From an uncultured Fimbriimonadales bacterium (GTDB lineage Bacteria; Armatimonadota; Fimbriimonadia; Fimbriimonadales; GBS-DC): DNA of 7,963 bases. A model generated the notes under the pieces. The model saw nothing but the letters and a program-made list of their open reading frames with translations. It did not search any database and was not told the DNA's origin. The DNA lies in contig CALGZO010000216.1 of assembly GCA_937934465.1 (NCBI GenBank), positions 1-7,963 on the forward strand. Reading direction: 5' to 3'. Below, one piece after another: positions 7,132-7,963 of the stretch (positions within the stretch are counted from its first letter, which is position 1; every line of letters begins with the position of its first letter). The position numbers and the translations under genes were made by a program.

Positions 7132-7419
7132 ATGTCGCCGATTGACCTGCTGATACTGGTACTACGCGGGATTGTGCTGATACTGATTATCAATGTCGTC
7201 TTCTCGTGGATCCGCTTCGCGGGCGGGCGTGTGCCGCGCTATAACCCCGTCGTGCGCTTCATCGACCGAGTGAGCGACGCCATCCTTAGCCCCATCCGCG
7301 AAGTGCAGAACCGACTCCTGCGCAGCACAGGCATGGGCTACATGCCTATCGACTTCTCGCCACTGATTGCGATTATCTTTATCCAGTTCTTAATCTACTT
7401 ACTCTACGGGTTGCGATGA
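7132..7419 (+). CDS. yggT: YggT/YlmG family membrane protein
   Basis: A 95-residue integral membrane protein with the single-repeat layout of Bacillus and cyanobacterial YlmG, in contrast to the two-repeat E. coli YggT. TM1 spans about 5-28 and TM2 about 77-93. Family landmarks are FSWIRF (24-29), the Asn-Pro of RYNPVVRF (36-43), ILSPIRE (51-57) and MPIDFSPLIA (71-80). YlmG proteins are linked to cell-division site and nucleoid or chloroplast-nucleoid organisation, but their molecular action is not settled. AGGAGAGG at 7120-7127 gives a strong, well-spaced ribosome-binding site and overlaps the preceding stop codon. The TGA stop overlaps the next start (ATGA), so translation is coupled to divIVA. 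Confidence 0.92.
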   Translation: MSPIDLLILVLRGIVLILIINVVFSWIRFAGGRVPRYNPVVRFIDRVSDAILSPIREVQNRLLRSTGMGYMPIDFSPLIAIIFIQFLIYLLYGLR

Positions 7420-7952
7420 ACGAGCCGCGACGAATCACGGTACTGGAGATCGAGACGAAGAAGTTCCGCAAACGCTTGCGGGGGTACGATCCGACGGCGG
7501 TAGAGGCGTTCCTGCAGCAGGTGGCGGCGCACTACGAAGAGGTCGTCACCGAGAACCATCGGATGCGCGAGGAGCTCGTCGGGCTGCGTCAGGAGTCGGA
7601 GCGATACAGGGCGATGGAGGACGCCTTGAAAGAGTCGCTGGTGCTGGCGCAGCGCAGCGCGGACGAGACGCGCAGCAACGCGCACAAGGAGGCGGAGCTG
7701 ATTGTGCGCGAGGCGCAGTTGAAGGCGGAGCAGATTGTGCGCGAGGCGGAGACGCGCGCCCAACGCCTGCTGGCGGAGACCGAACAGTTGGAAGCTCGCA
7801 AACGCGCCGCCGTGATGGAACTGCGCGCCCTGCTGCTGACGCACTTGCAAGCATTAGAGCCTCTCTCAGGCGAGGCAGGCTGCGCCGCTGTCGCGCCCGC
7901 CGCTGACCCCACCTCCGAGAACGGCGCCGCCATACCCGCCGCAGACGCTTAG
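7416..7952 (+). CDS. divIVA: DivIVA domain cell-division/polarity protein
   Basis: A 178-residue cytoplasmic, peripherally membrane-bound coiled-coil protein. The N-terminal lipid-binding domain is clear: ITVLEIETKKFRKRLRGYD (7-25), where L21-R22 match the Phe17-Arg18 membrane-insertion pair of B. subtilis DivIVA, then VEAFLQQVAAHYE (29-41) and EN (46-47). The long coiled coil (about 40-145) contains EDALKESLVLAQRSADETR (68-86) and the KEAELIVREA core (91-100), closely resembling the Bacillus protein. DivIVA self-assembles at curved membranes and recruits division, growth or segregation factors. The tail after about 150 is Ala/Pro-rich, low in complexity and probably disordered, with one Cys (156). 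Its length is close to the Bacillus protein (about 164 residues). The start overlaps the yggT stop by ATGA. Confidence 0.95.
   Translation: MNEPRRITVLEIETKKFRKRLRGYDPTAVEAFLQQVAAHYEEVVTENHRMREELVGLRQESERYRAMEDALKESLVLAQRSADETRSNAHKEAELIVREAQLKAEQIVREAETRAQRLLAETEQLEARKRAAVMELRALLLTHLQALEPLSGEAGCAAVAPAADPTSENGAAIPAADA
7692..7757 (+). repeat. 33-base tandem duplication inside divIVA
   Basis: Two consecutive 33-base units (7692-7724 and 7725-7757) encode AELIVREAQLK and AEQIVREAETR. Their first 24 bases differ at a single position, while the last 9 diverge. Eleven residues is one hendecad of a coiled coil, so the duplication keeps the helix register. The next 11 residues (AQRLLAETEQL) continue the pattern more loosely. 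Confidence 0.8.
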
Positions 7953-7963
7953 CAGGAATCTCG
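7953..7963 (+). promoter_or_regulatory. possible ribosome-binding site of a following gene
   Basis: The last 11 bases contain AGGA (7954-7957) immediately after the divIVA stop, a spacing like that between the TPR and yggT genes. This hints that another operon gene starts just beyond the window. No start codon is visible. Confidence 0.3.

Overview
The window is GC-rich, densely coding bacterial chromosome with two divergent gene blocks. No rRNA, tRNA, CRISPR array, insertion sequence or phage gene was seen. The gene mix (large secreted protein with a FlgD-like C-terminal domain, Gly-tethered lipoproteins, a divergent polysaccharide deacetylase, and a single-repeat YggT next to DivIVA) suggests a phylum such as Armatimonadota. 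That placement is an impression from protein style, not a measured result.

Left block, minus strand, reading from 6415 down to 1: a 1014-residue secreted protein with a possible degenerate metallopeptidase-like region and a C-terminal FlgD-like Ig domain; a lipoprotein made of three Ig-like (carboxypeptidase-regulatory type) repeats, which overlaps the previous gene by 4 bases; a PLP-dependent enzyme of the cystathionine gamma-synthase family; and the N-terminal 346 residues of a protein with a glutamine-amidotransferase-like region followed by the beginning of a NodB-type deacetylase domain. This last gene runs off the left edge. The first two look like one translationally coupled surface-protein unit. 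The PLP enzyme and the deacetylase-like gene follow after gaps of 112 and 55 bases, each with a weak candidate promoter of its own.

Right block, plus strand, 6493 to 7952: a well-formed sigma-70 type promoter drives a TPR lipoprotein, a YggT/YlmG membrane protein and a DivIVA protein. The genes are separated by 10 bases and then overlap by 4 (ATGA), so this is almost certainly one operon. YlmG and DivIVA are neighbours in the division cluster of many Gram-positive bacteria, so this operon probably serves division or envelope growth, with the TPR lipoprotein as an extra envelope-anchored partner. A ribosome-binding-like sequence after the divIVA stop suggests the operon continues beyond the window.

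The 118-base divergent region (6416-6533) separates the blocks and carries start signals for both. No convincing novel defence or mobile system is present. The most unusual items are the probable loss of catalytic residues in two secreted or envelope-type proteins, the near-leaderless promoter geometry before the TPR gene, and the 33-base tandem duplication inside divIVA.
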